The notes beneath the pieces were generated by a model that saw only the letters and a list, made by a program, of their open reading frames with translations, was not told where the DNA came from and made no database searches. A stretch of DNA of 64,000 nt from an uncultured Pseudomonadales bacterium (GTDB taxonomy: Bacteria; Pseudomonadota; Gammaproteobacteria; Pseudomonadales; Balneatricaceae), in NCBI GenBank assembly GCA_943787595.1, contig CALSNA010000002.1:124001-188000 (forward strand), read 5' to 3'. The position numbers were made by a program, and so were the translations under genes. This document shows positions 10,921 to 21,105 of this stretch, piece after piece. The first letter of the stretch is position 1; every line of letters starts with the position of its first letter.

Positions 10921-12246
10921 TTACTGGTTGGAGCGAACCTCTATATAGGCTTGGTTACGCACTTCTTGTAACCAATTTTCCAGCTCATTGGAGAATTTTC
11001 GACTGGCTAGAACCAGGCGAGCCTGTTGGCGCAGGTTCTCAACGCCAAAATCTTTTTCACGGGTATCTGTTAATTGAACCAGATGCCAACCAGCAGGGCT
11101 AGCAAAAGGAGGGCTGGTTTCTCCATTTTGCAACTGTTCAACTTGCTGGCTAATCACATCTGGTAGTTGATCCACGTTGAGCCAGCCTAAATTACCACCA
11201 CTCGCTGCCGACTGTTTATCATCGCTAAAGGTGCGTGCTAGTTCTTGCATCAAATCACCATCTTCCAGCAGACGCTGGTAAAGTTCTTGCGCCAGTGCGC
11301 CGGCTTCAACCAAGGTGCGCAACTCATTAGGGCTAATGAGGATATGGGTAACCTGAACCTGGCGCACATTTTGAACACTGGCACCTCGCTTAGCCTTAAG
11401 ATTGATAAGGTGAAAGCCATTTATATTGCGAATGGGCTCAGAAAAATCACCTACCTGCATATTGTCGACTCGATCGGCAAATAGTTGTGGCAACTGGCTA
11501 CCTTTACGCCACCCTAAGTCACCACCACTAAGTGCATTGTGTGCATCGGAATGAGTTATGGTCAACTGATAAAAATCAGCACCTTGCTGTAACTGCTCAT
11601 ATATGTTCTGTGACAACTGTAAGGCTGTGGCAACATCGCTTGCAACAGGTTGTGGTGGCAAACTAATCAGTAAATGTGCTAATCGGTATTGGGTATCAGC
11701 CATTTGTTTTCCAGCAGTTGAATCAAGGTACTGGTCTATTTCATAATCACTAATCCTCACTCTGGGCTGAACCAGTAATTGCTGAATTTCTTTTATAATC
11801 AGATTACGTTCAATCACGCGACGAAACTCCATGTAGGTATTACCTTCACGAACCAATACATCCTTTAGTTGTTGCAAGGTCATTTGATTATCATCAGCAA
11901 TACTTAGCATGGTCTGGTTCAACCGTTGCTCAGTAATACTAACCCCGCGTTGCTGGGCCAGTTGCAACTGTAGACTCTCCATTATCAATTGCTCTATCAC
12001 TTGCTGTTTAAAGTCAGCTGTGTCGGACTGTACTTTATTCTGGTTCTTTAACTGAGCCTGGTTCATTTGCAAGCGTTTAGTAACTTCGCTCTGTAAAATG
12101 ATGTCCTCATTGACAACCGCTGTAATTTGATCAAGGGGTTGTGTGCTAGCTTGGGAGTGCGGAGTCACCGTTAGTCCTAAGCTGAGGAAACTAGTGAATA
12201 TTAGCTTATACACTTGGTTAGTGAGTCGATTATTGATAATTTTCAT
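10921..12246 (-). CDS. surA: Periplasmic chaperone / peptidyl-prolyl isomerase SurA
   Basis: Escorts unfolded outer-membrane proteins through the periplasm, including LptD encoded just upstream. The 441 residues carry a signal peptide (FTSFLSLGLTVTPHSQA), an N-terminal SurA domain beginning LDQITAVVNEDIILQSEV, and two parvulin domains (about 180-285 and 295-400, each with GGDLGW or GGNLGW and HLI or HILIS). A C-terminal helix follows. The ATG overlaps the end of lptD by 17 bases, so translation is probably coupled. Length and architecture are typical. Confidence 0.96.
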   Translation of the reverse strand: MKIINNRLTNQVYKLIFTSFLSLGLTVTPHSQASTQPLDQITAVVNEDIILQSEVTKRLQMNQAQLKNQNKVQSDTADFKQQVIEQLIMESLQLQLAQQRGVSITEQRLNQTMLSIADDNQMTLQQLKDVLVREGNTYMEFRRVIERNLIIKEIQQLLVQPRVRISDYEIDQYLDSTAGKQMADTQYRLAHLLISLPPQPVASDVATALQLSQNIYEQLQQGADFYQLTITHSDAHNALSGGDLGWRKGSQLPQLFADRVDNMQVGDFSEPIRNINGFHLINLKAKRGASVQNVRQVQVTHILISPNELRTLVEAGALAQELYQRLLEDGDLMQELARTFSDDKQSAASGGNLGWLNVDQLPDVISQQVEQLQNGETSPPFASPAGWHLVQLTDTREKDFGVENLRQQARLVLASRKFSNELENWLQEVRNQAYIEVRSNQ

Positions 12247-14605
12247 TATAGCTAGTGATTCCTTGCATAAATTCAGCCATGCGAGTTTGGTTTGCTCCTG
12301 TCAACTGTTGTCCAACACTACTCAGGTTACGTAATGCCAGTTCGAAGAAAATACCTCGCTGCATATCCTGGTCAGCTGTATCTAGCCAGTAGCGATTAAC
12401 TAAGCGAGTTTGAAAGCAGCAGTTGGTAAACTCAAACCCGATGGTACTTTCTTGGGTTTGTTGGTTCAGTAGATCAACCCTATGCTGAGCTAATAAGGTC
12501 CATTTAGATGCCACCGGCCAGATCAGGCTTAGCTCAGCTTGTTCATTAGCCGTGTTTTGATAGTTGTACGCCAGGTTAATCTTTTGATTATTATTGTAGT
12601 CAATATATCCCATATTGCTGCTAAGTTGCTCCCATTTAGCAGTGTGTGGATTCCAATCAGCATTGAAATTGGCATTCCAGCTTGGCGTAAAATTATAAGT
12701 GATCCGACCATAAATGGGTGAGGAAGTTTGCTTTTCTGTTGCAGTTGCTGGAATCAGTTGTACTCGACGATCCCGCAGGTAATGCACCTGAGCCAAGGAT
12801 AGCTTGGCCTTTTGGTAGCCTGTTTCGGTCAAAAACTGGCTGTCAATGCCAAAAATGATATGATTGGTATCACCAATTCGATCAGAACCGGAAAAACGGT
12901 TAGCTGTATACTGAATGTTATTATTATCGCTAGTGTCAAACAAGGGTATCTGATCCTGGTTCTTATAGGGTGTATAGGCATAATACAAACGTGGTTCCAA
13001 GGTTTGTTTTAGCATAGCGCTGATATCACGCTCAAACAACAAGCCACTGTCAAGCTGCAATTGCAACAGCATCCTGCTTGGATTGCTGTCATAACCACTG
13101 ATTTGATTATCTAGCCAGTACTGAGTCATCGGCAAGCTAACCGTAGATTTTATGAACGCTGCTTCATGACTCCAGTGTTGTTGCAGTGTGGGTTGCAGAT
13201 GGATCCGTTGCCCAACGATGCGGTCTGCAGCACTAAGACCAGCTAAATTACGCTGAAAATGAGTATAATTCAGATTATAGAACCAAGTAGTTGAATTTAT
13301 CCAACTAGTCGCTGGCTGTGTTTCTGCAACAGTTCCGATATAGCCATTGCCAAACCAGGTCAGACTAGGCAAAGCATCAAAGGGCGCAATACCATTGGTA
13401 AGGTGCTGGTAACTAGTCACATTACCACTGAAATGGGTTAACAGGGAATTGCTATTGGTAGCTTGGTAGTTTAGGGTTGCGCTATTTTTCAAGCTCGTGG
13501 CAGTGTCTTTTGTTAGATGGTACGTAAAGTCAGAAATAAAATTTACATCACTTATACGGCTATAGCTCAGGCTTGCATCCCAGTTGCTGTTCAACTGCCC
13601 CTGATGGTTAAAATCGAGTAGCCAGCGTTGCTGTTGAGTAATGCCATCCTTGGGGGTCCAAGCCAGTTCAATGCTCTGGCTATTATTTGGGGTGATATGA
13701 CGACCCAGCGCACTTAATAAGATACCCCTCTTGTAAGTTTTTTCCGGTGTAATGGTAAGATCATAGTTGGGTGCCAAATTAAGGTAATAGGGTGTTATCA
13801 GATTAAGGTCACCATTACTTAAGTTCATCTTAGGGTACAAAAAACCACTTTTACGTTGGTCATTAACCGGGAAACTTATCCAAGGTAAGTACAGCACCGA
13901 TATTGAGCCCAACTTTAACTGTGTATTGTAAGCATGTCCAAAACCTTGCTGCGGATCAATTTCAATATTGTCTCCATGAAGCGACCAAAAACTGTTACCC
14001 GGCTCACAATAGGTAAATGAACCTTTATCCAGCACTATGGTGCCGTCCTCGTTATAAATGATCTGGTTCGCCTTACCCCGAAGATGTAGGTTGTGAGCAA
14101 CCATTTGGGCATGATCTATTACTGTAGTACGTGTGTCCCCATTAAAGCGTGCTTGTTGACCACGCAGTAACAAATCTGGTTTGCGATAACTTACATTTCC
14201 CTGCAAATCAACAGTATTGGCGACAGTGTTAACTACAGCTTGATCACTGTAGATAATTCGCCGTCCTTGTTGTATTTCAACCATGCCTTTCAAGGTCATT
14301 ACACCTTTATGATACTCACTGGTTTTGGCAAGATGATAGATGGGTTGCTGCGTAGCAGGCATATCAGGATTTTTACTGGTAATTACTGGAGGCTGGTAGT
14401 AGCCATTGCAGTGATTGATTTCAGTTGGCACCTTGTTGTGCCAATCAAGTTCATGAAAGCTGTATTGCTGAGCCCAAAGCAATGGGCTGCAGAATAACAC
14501 TGAGACAGCAACCACATTTCTACAGACAAACAAGGATATTATTGGGGAGTACGGATTGAATCCCAAACACAGCCATTTCATGTTCATGGGCCTAATCCAA
14601 ATCAT
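12230..14605 (-). CDS. lptD: LPS-assembly protein LptD
   Basis: Outer-membrane beta-barrel that inserts lipopolysaccharide with LptE. The 791 residues include a signal peptide near the N-terminus (VVAVSVLFCSPLLWA). An OstA/LptA-like jellyroll follows (about 90-230, with YSDQAVVNTVANTVDLQGNV). The rest is a long barrel domain with family stretches FPVNDQRKSGFLYP and YYLNLAPNYDLTITP. Two Cys pairs typical of LptD disulphides can be seen (early NHCNGYY and EPGNSFW regions; late NCCFQTR). Start ambiguous: ATGs at 14605, 14587 and 14581 all precede the signal peptide. Heads the lptD-surA-pdxA operon and is divergent from djlA, as in enterics. Confidence 0.95.
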   Translation of the reverse strand: MIWIRPMNMKWLCLGFNPYSPIISLFVCRNVVAVSVLFCSPLLWAQQYSFHELDWHNKVPTEINHCNGYYQPPVITSKNPDMPATQQPIYHLAKTSEYHKGVMTLKGMVEIQQGRRIIYSDQAVVNTVANTVDLQGNVSYRKPDLLLRGQQARFNGDTRTTVIDHAQMVAHNLHLRGKANQIIYNEDGTIVLDKGSFTYCEPGNSFWSLHGDNIEIDPQQGFGHAYNTQLKLGSISVLYLPWISFPVNDQRKSGFLYPKMNLSNGDLNLITPYYLNLAPNYDLTITPEKTYKRGILLSALGRHITPNNSQSIELAWTPKDGITQQQRWLLDFNHQGQLNSNWDASLSYSRISDVNFISDFTYHLTKDTATSLKNSATLNYQATNSNSLLTHFSGNVTSYQHLTNGIAPFDALPSLTWFGNGYIGTVAETQPATSWINSTTWFYNLNYTHFQRNLAGLSAADRIVGQRIHLQPTLQQHWSHEAAFIKSTVSLPMTQYWLDNQISGYDSNPSRMLLQLQLDSGLLFERDISAMLKQTLEPRLYYAYTPYKNQDQIPLFDTSDNNNIQYTANRFSGSDRIGDTNHIIFGIDSQFLTETGYQKAKLSLAQVHYLRDRRVQLIPATATEKQTSSPIYGRITYNFTPSWNANFNADWNPHTAKWEQLSSNMGYIDYNNNQKINLAYNYQNTANEQAELSLIWPVASKWTLLAQHRVDLLNQQTQESTIGFEFTNCCFQTRLVNRYWLDTADQDMQRGIFFELALRNLSSVGQQLTGANQTRMAEFMQGITSYNENYQ

Positions 14606-15248
14606 TAACCATTATTATGAATGTACATTGTAAAGAGACAAGTGTAAACCTAAATTTATCAGTTGAACACTAAATTTATACTTAAAAATAAGGCTGCAAA
14701 GCCAGGCAGCACTGGCCAGAAACAGTCACAAACCTAGACTGGAAATAGCGATAAATTTGTATCTGGCAATATCCCATTTAATAGATTTAAAAATCAACAG
14801 TGTACGCAAAAACACCTCAGCAAGATATAGTACATCAATATTGATGTACTCAGGCGATGCCAATATGGCCACAAGGAATTATGTCCAATTCAGTGGGTGT
14901 GTTACAAGCTCATGACCCCTCCCTTTAGCCACTTTTTACATTAGCCTATCTCTCAGATCATTAGACTTTAAATGCTCGCGTTCCTAATAACACTCAAGCA
15001 AGCCACTAAACCCATCAAGATAGATTAGTGTATCAGCCAAACACAGGCATAACCACCAGGTTAAGTCTGCATGATATCGAACACATACAAAACATATAGC
15101 CCCAAATGAATATCAATGTGATTGGCAACTATGGTTTGGATAATTTGATAACAACGGGTTACTTAAACAAGATATCCTCAATAACATGGTCATTGCTAGA
15201 TGATTTGAACTGATATTTTCGGTATTATCAAGCGTCTGTTTTTTAGTT
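14606..15248. other. Divergent lptD-djlA intergenic region
   Basis: About 640 bases between two divergent envelope genes, much longer than usual. No recognisable gene or pseudogene in six frames. It contains a perfect 22-bp palindrome (14829-14850). Promoters for both flanking genes must lie here, but none matches consensus clearly. Confidence 0.5.
14829..14850. repeat. Perfect 22-bp palindrome
   Basis: AGTACATCAAT followed directly by its exact reverse complement, without a spacer. It lies about 225 bases upstream of the lptD start and 400 bases upstream of djlA. A spacer-free palindrome suits a homodimeric regulator site better than a terminator stem, but no second copy was noticed. Confidence 0.6.
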
Positions 15249-16091
15249 ATGGGGTCATCAGTGAACCGCTATTATTTTGGTGCCAACTTGAGTCGCCACC
15301 GTACTGGATTAATATTGGGTGCCCTAATCGGTCTAGGTGGGGGGTTGCCTTGGGGAGTTCTATTTGGTGCTTTGGTGGGCTACCAAATAGACCGTTTAGT
15401 CCAACGTATGTCGGGCAGTCAGTTGCCTCAACCTAAGGTTCAGCAGGCATTTTTTGATGCTACCTTCACGGTATTAGGCAAGTTGGCCAAGGCTGACGGG
15501 CATGTTACTCACGCGGAAATCCGTTATGCTGAGACAGTAATGGCACGTATGCGATTAAACGACCATTTACGATGCCGTGCAATTGACTGTTTTCAGCAAG
15601 GCAAACAAGATGACTATGACATCAACATAGTACTACAGCCCTTGGGCATGTTATTGAGCGGTAATACCATGTTACGACAGATGTTTCTGGAAATTCAATT
15701 GCAGGCCGCCATGATAGATGGCCAGTTCAGCACCCATGAAGGTGATGTGCTGAGTCAGGTGTGCCAATATCTAGGCATGAGCCGAGCAGAGTTTTCAGCA
15801 ACGGCAGATCGCATGCGTTCTGAGCATGCCTTCCAGCAAGACCAACAGGGCGCCTATAGGCATGAGCCGACCGATACAGGCGCACTTAGACAAGCCTACG
15901 GGGTACTGGGGTTACAACCAAATTGTGATAACCAGTCGCTAAAAAAAGCGTACCGCAAATTGATGAGTCAACACCACCCTGATAAGCTTGTAGCTCGTGG
16001 CCTGCCTGATACAATGATGCAATTAGCAAAGGAAAAAACCCAGGAAATTCAGGCCGCATATGAAGTCATAAAAAAAGCCCGAAAAAACTGA
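15249..16091 (+). CDS. djlA: Co-chaperone DjlA (membrane-anchored J protein)
   Basis: Type III J-domain protein that recruits DnaK to the inner membrane. The 280 residues have an N-terminal glycine-rich transmembrane segment (GALIGLGGGLPWGVLFGALVG, about 22-45) and a central TerB-like domain (about 68-180). The C-terminal J domain (about 215-280) has the essential HPD in YRKLMSQHHPDKL. Divergent from lptD as in other gammaproteobacteria, and followed 44 bases later by rpe. Confidence 0.94.
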   Translation: MGSSVNRYYFGANLSRHRTGLILGALIGLGGGLPWGVLFGALVGYQIDRLVQRMSGSQLPQPKVQQAFFDATFTVLGKLAKADGHVTHAEIRYAETVMARMRLNDHLRCRAIDCFQQGKQDDYDINIVLQPLGMLLSGNTMLRQMFLEIQLQAAMIDGQFSTHEGDVLSQVCQYLGMSRAEFSATADRMRSEHAFQQDQQGAYRHEPTDTGALRQAYGVLGLQPNCDNQSLKKAYRKLMSQHHPDKLVARGLPDTMMQLAKEKTQEIQAAYEVIKKARKN

Positions 16092-16135
16092 CGTAATCCC
16101 CCTTAAATACCTCACTTACACAGGTTTACAAAATA

Positions 16136-16804
16136 TTGCGTAATTATTATATTGCACCATCCATCCTTTCCGCTGATTTCGCCCGCTTAGGTGAAGATGT
16201 AGAAGCAGTACTAGCCGCTGGCGCTGATATAGTTCACTTTGATGTGATGGATAACCACTATGTGCCTAATCTAACTGTAGGTCCTATGGTGTGTAAAGCT
16301 TTGCGGCGCTATGGTGTTACCGCGCCTATTGACGTGCACCTGATGGTCAAGCCAGTAGATCAGTTGATTGGCGACTTTATTGATGCCGGCGCAACCTACA
16401 TCACTTTTCACCCTGAAGCTAGTGAACACGTTGACCGTTCCTTGCAGATAATTAAGGCTGGTGGCTGCAAAGCTGGGCTGGCATTTAATCCAGCCACCGG
16501 ATTGCATTATCTAAAACACGTAATAACACAACTAGACCTGATCTTACTGATGTCTGTAAACCCAGGTTTTGGCGGCCAATCCTTCATCCCCGAGACCCTA
16601 GCCAAATTAAAGCAAGCACGATGCTTGATTGATGCCAGCTGCCAACCTATCCGGTTACAGGTAGATGGTGGCGTTAAAGTGGATAACATTACCGATATTG
16701 CCAAAGCCGGGGCAGATACCTTTGTAGTGGGCTCAGCAATGTTTAATTCGGATGACTACGCAACTACAATTACTAAACTGCGAACCAAGTTACAGCAACT
16801 GTAG
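16136..16804 (+). CDS. rpe: Ribulose-phosphate 3-epimerase
   Basis: Interconverts ribulose 5-phosphate and xylulose 5-phosphate in the pentose phosphate pathway. The 222-residue TIM barrel shows [16 protein letters not shown], the metal/catalytic [28 protein letters not shown] and the phosphate-binding VDGGV and GSAMF. The start is TTG at 16136, because the family N-terminus (N-Y-Y-I-A-P-S) begins there and no ATG is available; AGG lies about 12 bases upstream. The usual partner gph is absent downstream. Confidence 0.95.
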   Translation: MRNYYIAPSILSADFARLGEDVEAVLAAGADIVHFDVMDNHYVPNLTVGPMVCKALRRYGVTAPIDVHLMVKPVDQLIGDFIDAGATYITFHPEASEHVDRSLQIIKAGGCKAGLAFNPATGLHYLKHVITQLDLILLMSVNPGFGGQSFIPETLAKLKQARCLIDASCQPIRLQVDGGVKVDNITDIAKAGADTFVVGSAMFNSDDYATTITKLRTKLQQL

Positions 16805-17980
16805 CTCTAAATGTCTATCTTAGGCACACATAGAATTCATATTAGGATATCGCTGTTGCACAGTTCATACTTAGTCTATTTTGTCTGCTTAATATGGTCT
16901 CAACAAAATATCTGCATCACCTAATCCAATAGTAAACAACATATTATAAATCTTAACATCTCATTGAGATGAGGCCCGCTTTTCCTTACTGATATAGTAT
17001 GATGGCAAAATATCAAGGTGTTGTTGGGTTCCAGGTTTAGCCCAGCAGGAATCTACTTTTTACGCAGATATATTTATACATAGCTCAATCTTATTAATGC
17101 GCCTCATTTACACGCACAGTAGTAATAGGAACTGTTTCAGACCGACCAGTACATTGAGTATCTTGTGACAAGTGATTTTTATGGTAAGGCATTGCTAAAA
17201 TCACCTGTATCCAACTAGCATTATCATCAGCCAACCACGATCTTAAAGTCCTTATGAACATCAATATAAAAGCCACTAATCACATTAAAATCTGATTTTT
17301 TTTCCCACTGTCAGGAACAAATTAATAAACAGGGTATGCAGTCTTTACATGGGATATCCCAAGCATAAGACAAATGAAATAACCGATTATCTTAAATATT
17401 AATGCATTTTGCTGAACTACTTGACAACTAGTAATATACAAGCCTACAGTTTTTGTGATGGTAAGATTACTATTTCATAAACGCTTAATCCATGTGCGAT
17501 TAGTCCAAATTCAGACAGGGTTAAAGGTTACAATAATGCCATAGTGATGATTTTTTAGTCTGCCATGTAAGATAGCCGTCTAAATATCTACCAGCAGTGT
17601 GTAGTGGTACACATGCTAAAGACAGATCAACCTTCAAACAAGATACATAGACACGTTTATCGCTATAAATTACGCTTAAATATTACTAATGTCAGAATAT
17701 ATCTAGTAGCTGATTTACAGTCTGTGCAACAACCCGAAAGCAGTTTTATTAAACTGCCTTAATCAGGCCACATAAGACATATAAGGCTTTACATATCAAA
17801 TAATTAGGATTTTTATATGATGACTTGTTGAAAATAATTTAGTACGCTTATGCTGAGACAAATTATGTGTTTTCATCAAATGCATGGGTTCTAGGCAAAA
17901 CTATTGGTCAGCTATAGAAATATGCTAAAATTGGTTCCTTAACTGAATGGCAGCACACTTTTTCTAAATGCAAATAAACG
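16805..17980. other. Long gene-free region rpe-ftsY
   Basis: Nearly 1.2 kb with stop codons scattered in all frames. A 60-codon reverse frame at 17094-17276 has no recognisable similarity. In relatives gph/trpE or an M16 peptidase gene often flank rpe or ftsY; nothing here resembles them. A small perfect-arm hairpin (CATCTCA/TGAGATG) lies near 16960, and the ftsY promoter lies at the right end. Probably decayed sequence. Confidence 0.5.
17904..17931 (+). promoter_or_regulatory. Putative sigma70 promoter of ftsYEX
   Basis: TTGGTC (17904-17909), a 16-base spacer ending in TGC, then TAAAAT (17926-17931) give a -35 plus extended -10 arrangement about 50 bases before the ftsY ATG. Confidence 0.5.
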
Positions 17981-19027
17981 ATGGAATCTATGAGCTTTTT
18001 TAATCGATCTAATCATTCCAAAACCAACCTGAACGATACTAGGGCAATATCGCAAGAGAGCGTTACGGACACTGATGAGGAAAATACTAAGACAACGCCA
18101 ATAAGTATGTTAGGTCAGATGCGTAAAGGGCTCAGTCGTACTCGAAACCAGTTCACCCGAGGTCTAGCCCAATTATTCTTGGGAACAAAACAGATTAATG
18201 CTGATCTACTTGAGGAATTAGAAACTCAGTTAATTACAGCTGATGTGGGTATTACCACCACCACCACTATAATAGACAAGCTAAACAAAACCATGGCAAG
18301 TCGTAACCTGTCTAATCCACAGGAACTGTATCAAGCCCTGCAACATGAGTTGCAACAACTGCTGCTACACTGCCAAAAGCCGTTACAAGTTGATACTAAT
18401 CAGACACCTTACGTTATCTTAATGGTGGGTGTGAATGGAGCTGGTAAAACCACTACCATTGGCAAACTAGCACATTACTTTCAAGCTCAGGGCAAATCAG
18501 TAATGCTAGCTGCTGGAGATACCTTCCGAGCGGCAGCAGTGGAACAACTACAATCCTGGGCTACACAAAATCAGGTGCCGTTGGTCGCCCAGCATACAGG
18601 AGCTGATAGTGCATCAGTTATTTTTGATGCCATACAATCAGCACAAGCGCGTGGTATTGATGTAGTGCTTGCCGATACAGCTGGGCGCCTGCAAAACAAA
18701 GCCCATCTGATGGATGAATTGAGTAAAATAGTTCGAGTAATACGTAAACTAGATCAAAGTGCTCCCCATGAAATGATGTTGGTGATTGATGCAAGCACGG
18801 GTCAGAATGCTATCAGCCAAGCTAGCTTATTTAATGCAGCCGTTGGAATTACAGGGGTTACCCTAACCAAGCTGGATGGCACTGCCAAAGGCGGAGTTAT
18901 CTTTGCTATCGCACAACAGTTACAACTACCAATCCGTTTTGTCGGTGTTGGGGAACAAGCAGCAGATCTACGCCCATTTGATGCCCAGACCTTTATCGAC
19001 GCCCTGTTTACTAAGGAAACGGATTAA
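17981..19027 (+). CDS. ftsY: Signal recognition particle receptor FtsY
   Basis: SRP receptor GTPase that delivers ribosome-nascent-chain complexes to SecYEG. The 348 residues comprise a short acidic, low-complexity A domain (about 1-45, much shorter than in E. coli), the N four-helix bundle, and the G domain. Visible motifs are G1 GVNGAGKTTTIGKLA, DTFRAAAVEQL, G3 DTAGRLQNK, and G4 TKLDGTAKGG. Either ATG at 17981 or 17990 may be the start. First gene of a compact ftsY-ftsE-ftsX operon (two bases to ftsE). Confidence 0.96.
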   Translation: MESMSFFNRSNHSKTNLNDTRAISQESVTDTDEENTKTTPISMLGQMRKGLSRTRNQFTRGLAQLFLGTKQINADLLEELETQLITADVGITTTTTIIDKLNKTMASRNLSNPQELYQALQHELQQLLLHCQKPLQVDTNQTPYVILMVGVNGAGKTTTIGKLAHYFQAQGKSVMLAAGDTFRAAAVEQLQSWATQNQVPLVAQHTGADSASVIFDAIQSAQARGIDVVLADTAGRLQNKAHLMDELSKIVRVIRKLDQSAPHEMMLVIDASTGQNAISQASLFNAAVGITGVTLTKLDGTAKGGVIFAIAQQLQLPIRFVGVGEQAADLRPFDAQTFIDALFTKETD

Positions 19028-19029
19028 TC

Positions 19030-19698
19030 ATGATCAGATTTGACCAGGTTAGTAAGCATTATGCTGATGATAAGATAGCACTTAACCGCGCGACCTTTCA
19101 TCTGAAGCGAGGCCAAATGGCCTTTATTACCGGACACTCTGGTGCAGGAAAAAGTACCTTGCTTAAGCTGATTATGCTGATGGAACGTGCCACCCAAGGC
19201 AGAATTATTGTCGATAATCAAGACTTGGCTAACCTAAACCGGCGGCAAATTCCCTGGCACCGGCGTAAAATTGGCTTAGTATTCCAAAATCATCAATTAC
19301 TATTTGACTATTCCGTCTTTAACAACATTGCCCTCCCACTGAGAATCAACGGATACCATGAACGAGATATTGGTCGCCGGGTGCGTGCAGCACTTGATAA
19401 GGTAGGCTTGCTAGGCCAGGAAAAAGCTATGCCCAGCACTCTGTCTACCGGGGAACAACAACGGGTAGGGATTGCCCGAGCCATCGTCAATAAACCACGC
19501 TTGCTGCTCGCCGATGAACCTACCGGGAACCTCGACCCAGAATTAGCTGAGGAAATAATGCACCTATTCGAACAATTTAATCAGGTAGGTGTGAGCGTGC
19601 TCATAGCCAGCCACGATATTAATTTGATTCGCCACCTGCCTTATCCAGTTATGAAATTAGGCCAGGGTCGCCTGACCCATCTGCGAGCTTCATCATGA
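19030..19698 (+). CDS. ftsE: Cell division ATP-binding protein FtsE
   Basis: Cytoplasmic ATPase of FtsEX, which activates peptidoglycan amidases through EnvC at the septum. The 222 residues have Walker A GHSGAGKST, the Q-loop VFQNHQLL, signature LSTGEQQR (T replaces the usual G or S in the second position) and Walker B LLLADEPTGNLD. The last bases overlap the ftsX ATG by four (ATGA). Typical length. Confidence 0.95.
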   Translation: MIRFDQVSKHYADDKIALNRATFHLKRGQMAFITGHSGAGKSTLLKLIMLMERATQGRIIVDNQDLANLNRRQIPWHRRKIGLVFQNHQLLFDYSVFNNIALPLRINGYHERDIGRRVRAALDKVGLLGQEKAMPSTLSTGEQQRVGIARAIVNKPRLLLADEPTGNLDPELAEEIMHLFEQFNQVGVSVLIASHDINLIRHLPYPVMKLGQGRLTHLRASS

Positions 19699-20651
19699 AG
19701 CACACGTCAGTTACCCCCAATCGGCCATCCAATAGGATCCAGGGCTGGTTGCAGGAACACCACAAGGCGGCTATAGGTAGTTGGCAACGCTTCTGGAATT
19801 CTGTGCTATCTACTACATTCACTAGCCTGACTTTGGCCATAGCGTTAGCCTTGCCAGGAAGCTTGTTAGTGTTGCTAAATAATGCTGAACAAATAACCCG
19901 ACACCTGCAGGCGAGCGCTCAGGTTAATATATTTCTACACAAAGATATTGGACTGGCAGATGCGCAACAGTTAACTCAACAGCTGGGGCAACGGGAAGAT
20001 ATTCACAACAGTTACCTGATCAGCGCTACCGCAGCATTAGACCAGTTTCGGCAACAGTCAGGCTTGGATACTATTCTGGATAGCCTAGCAATCAATCCCC
20101 TACCCCATACCATTGTGATAACACCTGCTTTCCATGCGGCCAACCAGATAGCCTTGTCGCGTCTCACTGCTAAACTTGACACACTGGCGACTGTTGATGA
20201 AGTACTAGTAGACCTGCAGTGGGTTCAACGCTTAGCTGCTCTGCTAGAAACCACTCGTATGGCGACTCTAGGGCTAGCCCTGTTTTTAGCGCTAGCGGTC
20301 ATGCTAGTCATTGGCAATACCTTGCGCCTGGCTATTGAAAACCGGCGTGAAGAAATTGTAGTCATTAAACTAGTGGGCGGCACCGACGCCTATCTACGAC
20401 GCCCTTTCCTTTATCTGGGTTGCTGGTATGGATTGCTCAGCAGTGGTTTAGCTTGGCTGATCATCCAATTTGGGCTTTGGGGCCTGCAAGCTCCATTGCA
20501 GCGCCTAGGTGATACTTACCAAACCACCATTGAACTGGTTGGGTTGGGCATCAGCGGCAGTTTGGGACTTATAATCAGTAGTGTGCTACTAACGATGTTA
20601 AGTGCTACCATAACTGTTACCCGTGAATTACGCCTTATTGAACCACACTGA
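19695..20651 (+). CDS. ftsX: Cell division protein FtsX
   Basis: Membrane subunit of FtsEX. The 318 residues have a cytoplasmic N-terminus and a first TM segment at about 43-62 (FTSLTLAIALALPGSLLVLL). The periplasmic loop has the PLPHTIVITP core. Three more TM segments follow at about 188-210, 235-260 and 285-308. Starts by ATGA overlap with ftsE. In many relatives rpoH follows; here a transposase remnant and then the ALDH cassette follow instead. Confidence 0.94.
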   Translation: MKHTSVTPNRPSNRIQGWLQEHHKAAIGSWQRFWNSVLSTTFTSLTLAIALALPGSLLVLLNNAEQITRHLQASAQVNIFLHKDIGLADAQQLTQQLGQREDIHNSYLISATAALDQFRQQSGLDTILDSLAINPLPHTIVITPAFHAANQIALSRLTAKLDTLATVDEVLVDLQWVQRLAALLETTRMATLGLALFLALAVMLVIGNTLRLAIENRREEIVVIKLVGGTDAYLRRPFLYLGCWYGLLSSGLAWLIIQFGLWGLQAPLQRLGDTYQTTIELVGLGISGSLGLIISSVLLTMLSATITVTRELRLIEPH

Positions 20652-21105
20652 TATCTGACATCAATGTGGACCTCAAAACCTCGGTTGACAGCCGATAACT
20701 AAGCCCTTATTTATATCACTAGAATCTCATAAGGTGCTTCCTCTTGCAAGCCAAAATGGGGTTGGTGGTAGTTGTAAAATGCCTCCCATTGAGCTAGTTT
20801 GGCCTCTAGATCAACACTTTAACAACATCAATATTTTCGTTGTTCTTGGTTAAATTGCCAAGGGCAAGCACTGGACTTTATAAATTCATGATACCAAAGG
20901 TATTCATATTTAACTGAGTTTTTTATTCCACCGAGACTAAAACTACTTGTTCTATTGTGGTTTTTAGGATGATAATGCAACAAGAATTGGGTTTAATCAG
21001 ATTATAGTGTAGAGATGAAAATAGTAGGTTTTTTAAATTACACCAAAACAGACCAAACCCATCACATAATTAGACCTTAATGGTGAGTGACAGAGATTAA
21101 TAACG
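20652..21105. other. Intergenic region ftsX-ALDH with transposase debris
   Basis: About 450 bases. An imperfect stem (20643-20652 with 20660-20669, one mismatch) overlaps the ftsX stop but has no T-tract. A reverse-strand transposase C-terminal fragment occupies 20711-20815. The remainder up to the ALDH start is A+T-rich without a recognisable gene. Confidence 0.5.
20711..20815 (-). pseudogene. Transposase C-terminal fragment (IS481/IS3-type integrase core)
   Basis: The reverse strand reads VDLEAKLAQWEAFYNYHQPH then FGLQEEAPYEIL and a stop. This is the C-terminal end of a DDE/rve-type transposase: the WE-FYNYHRPH and TPYE motifs are highly typical. The frame is closed by a TAA just upstream. 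The preceding bases, in another frame, may continue the protein (…IDVVK), so a frameshift is likely. The rest of the element and its ends are not recognisable: an old remnant. Confidence 0.8.

Noticed and set aside
17094-17276. 60-codon reverse frame in the rpe-ftsY gap
   Set aside because: No ribosome-binding site and no family resemblance.
20643-20669. Imperfect stem at the end of ftsX considered as a terminator
   Set aside because: One internal mismatch, overlaps the stop codon and lacks a T-tract.
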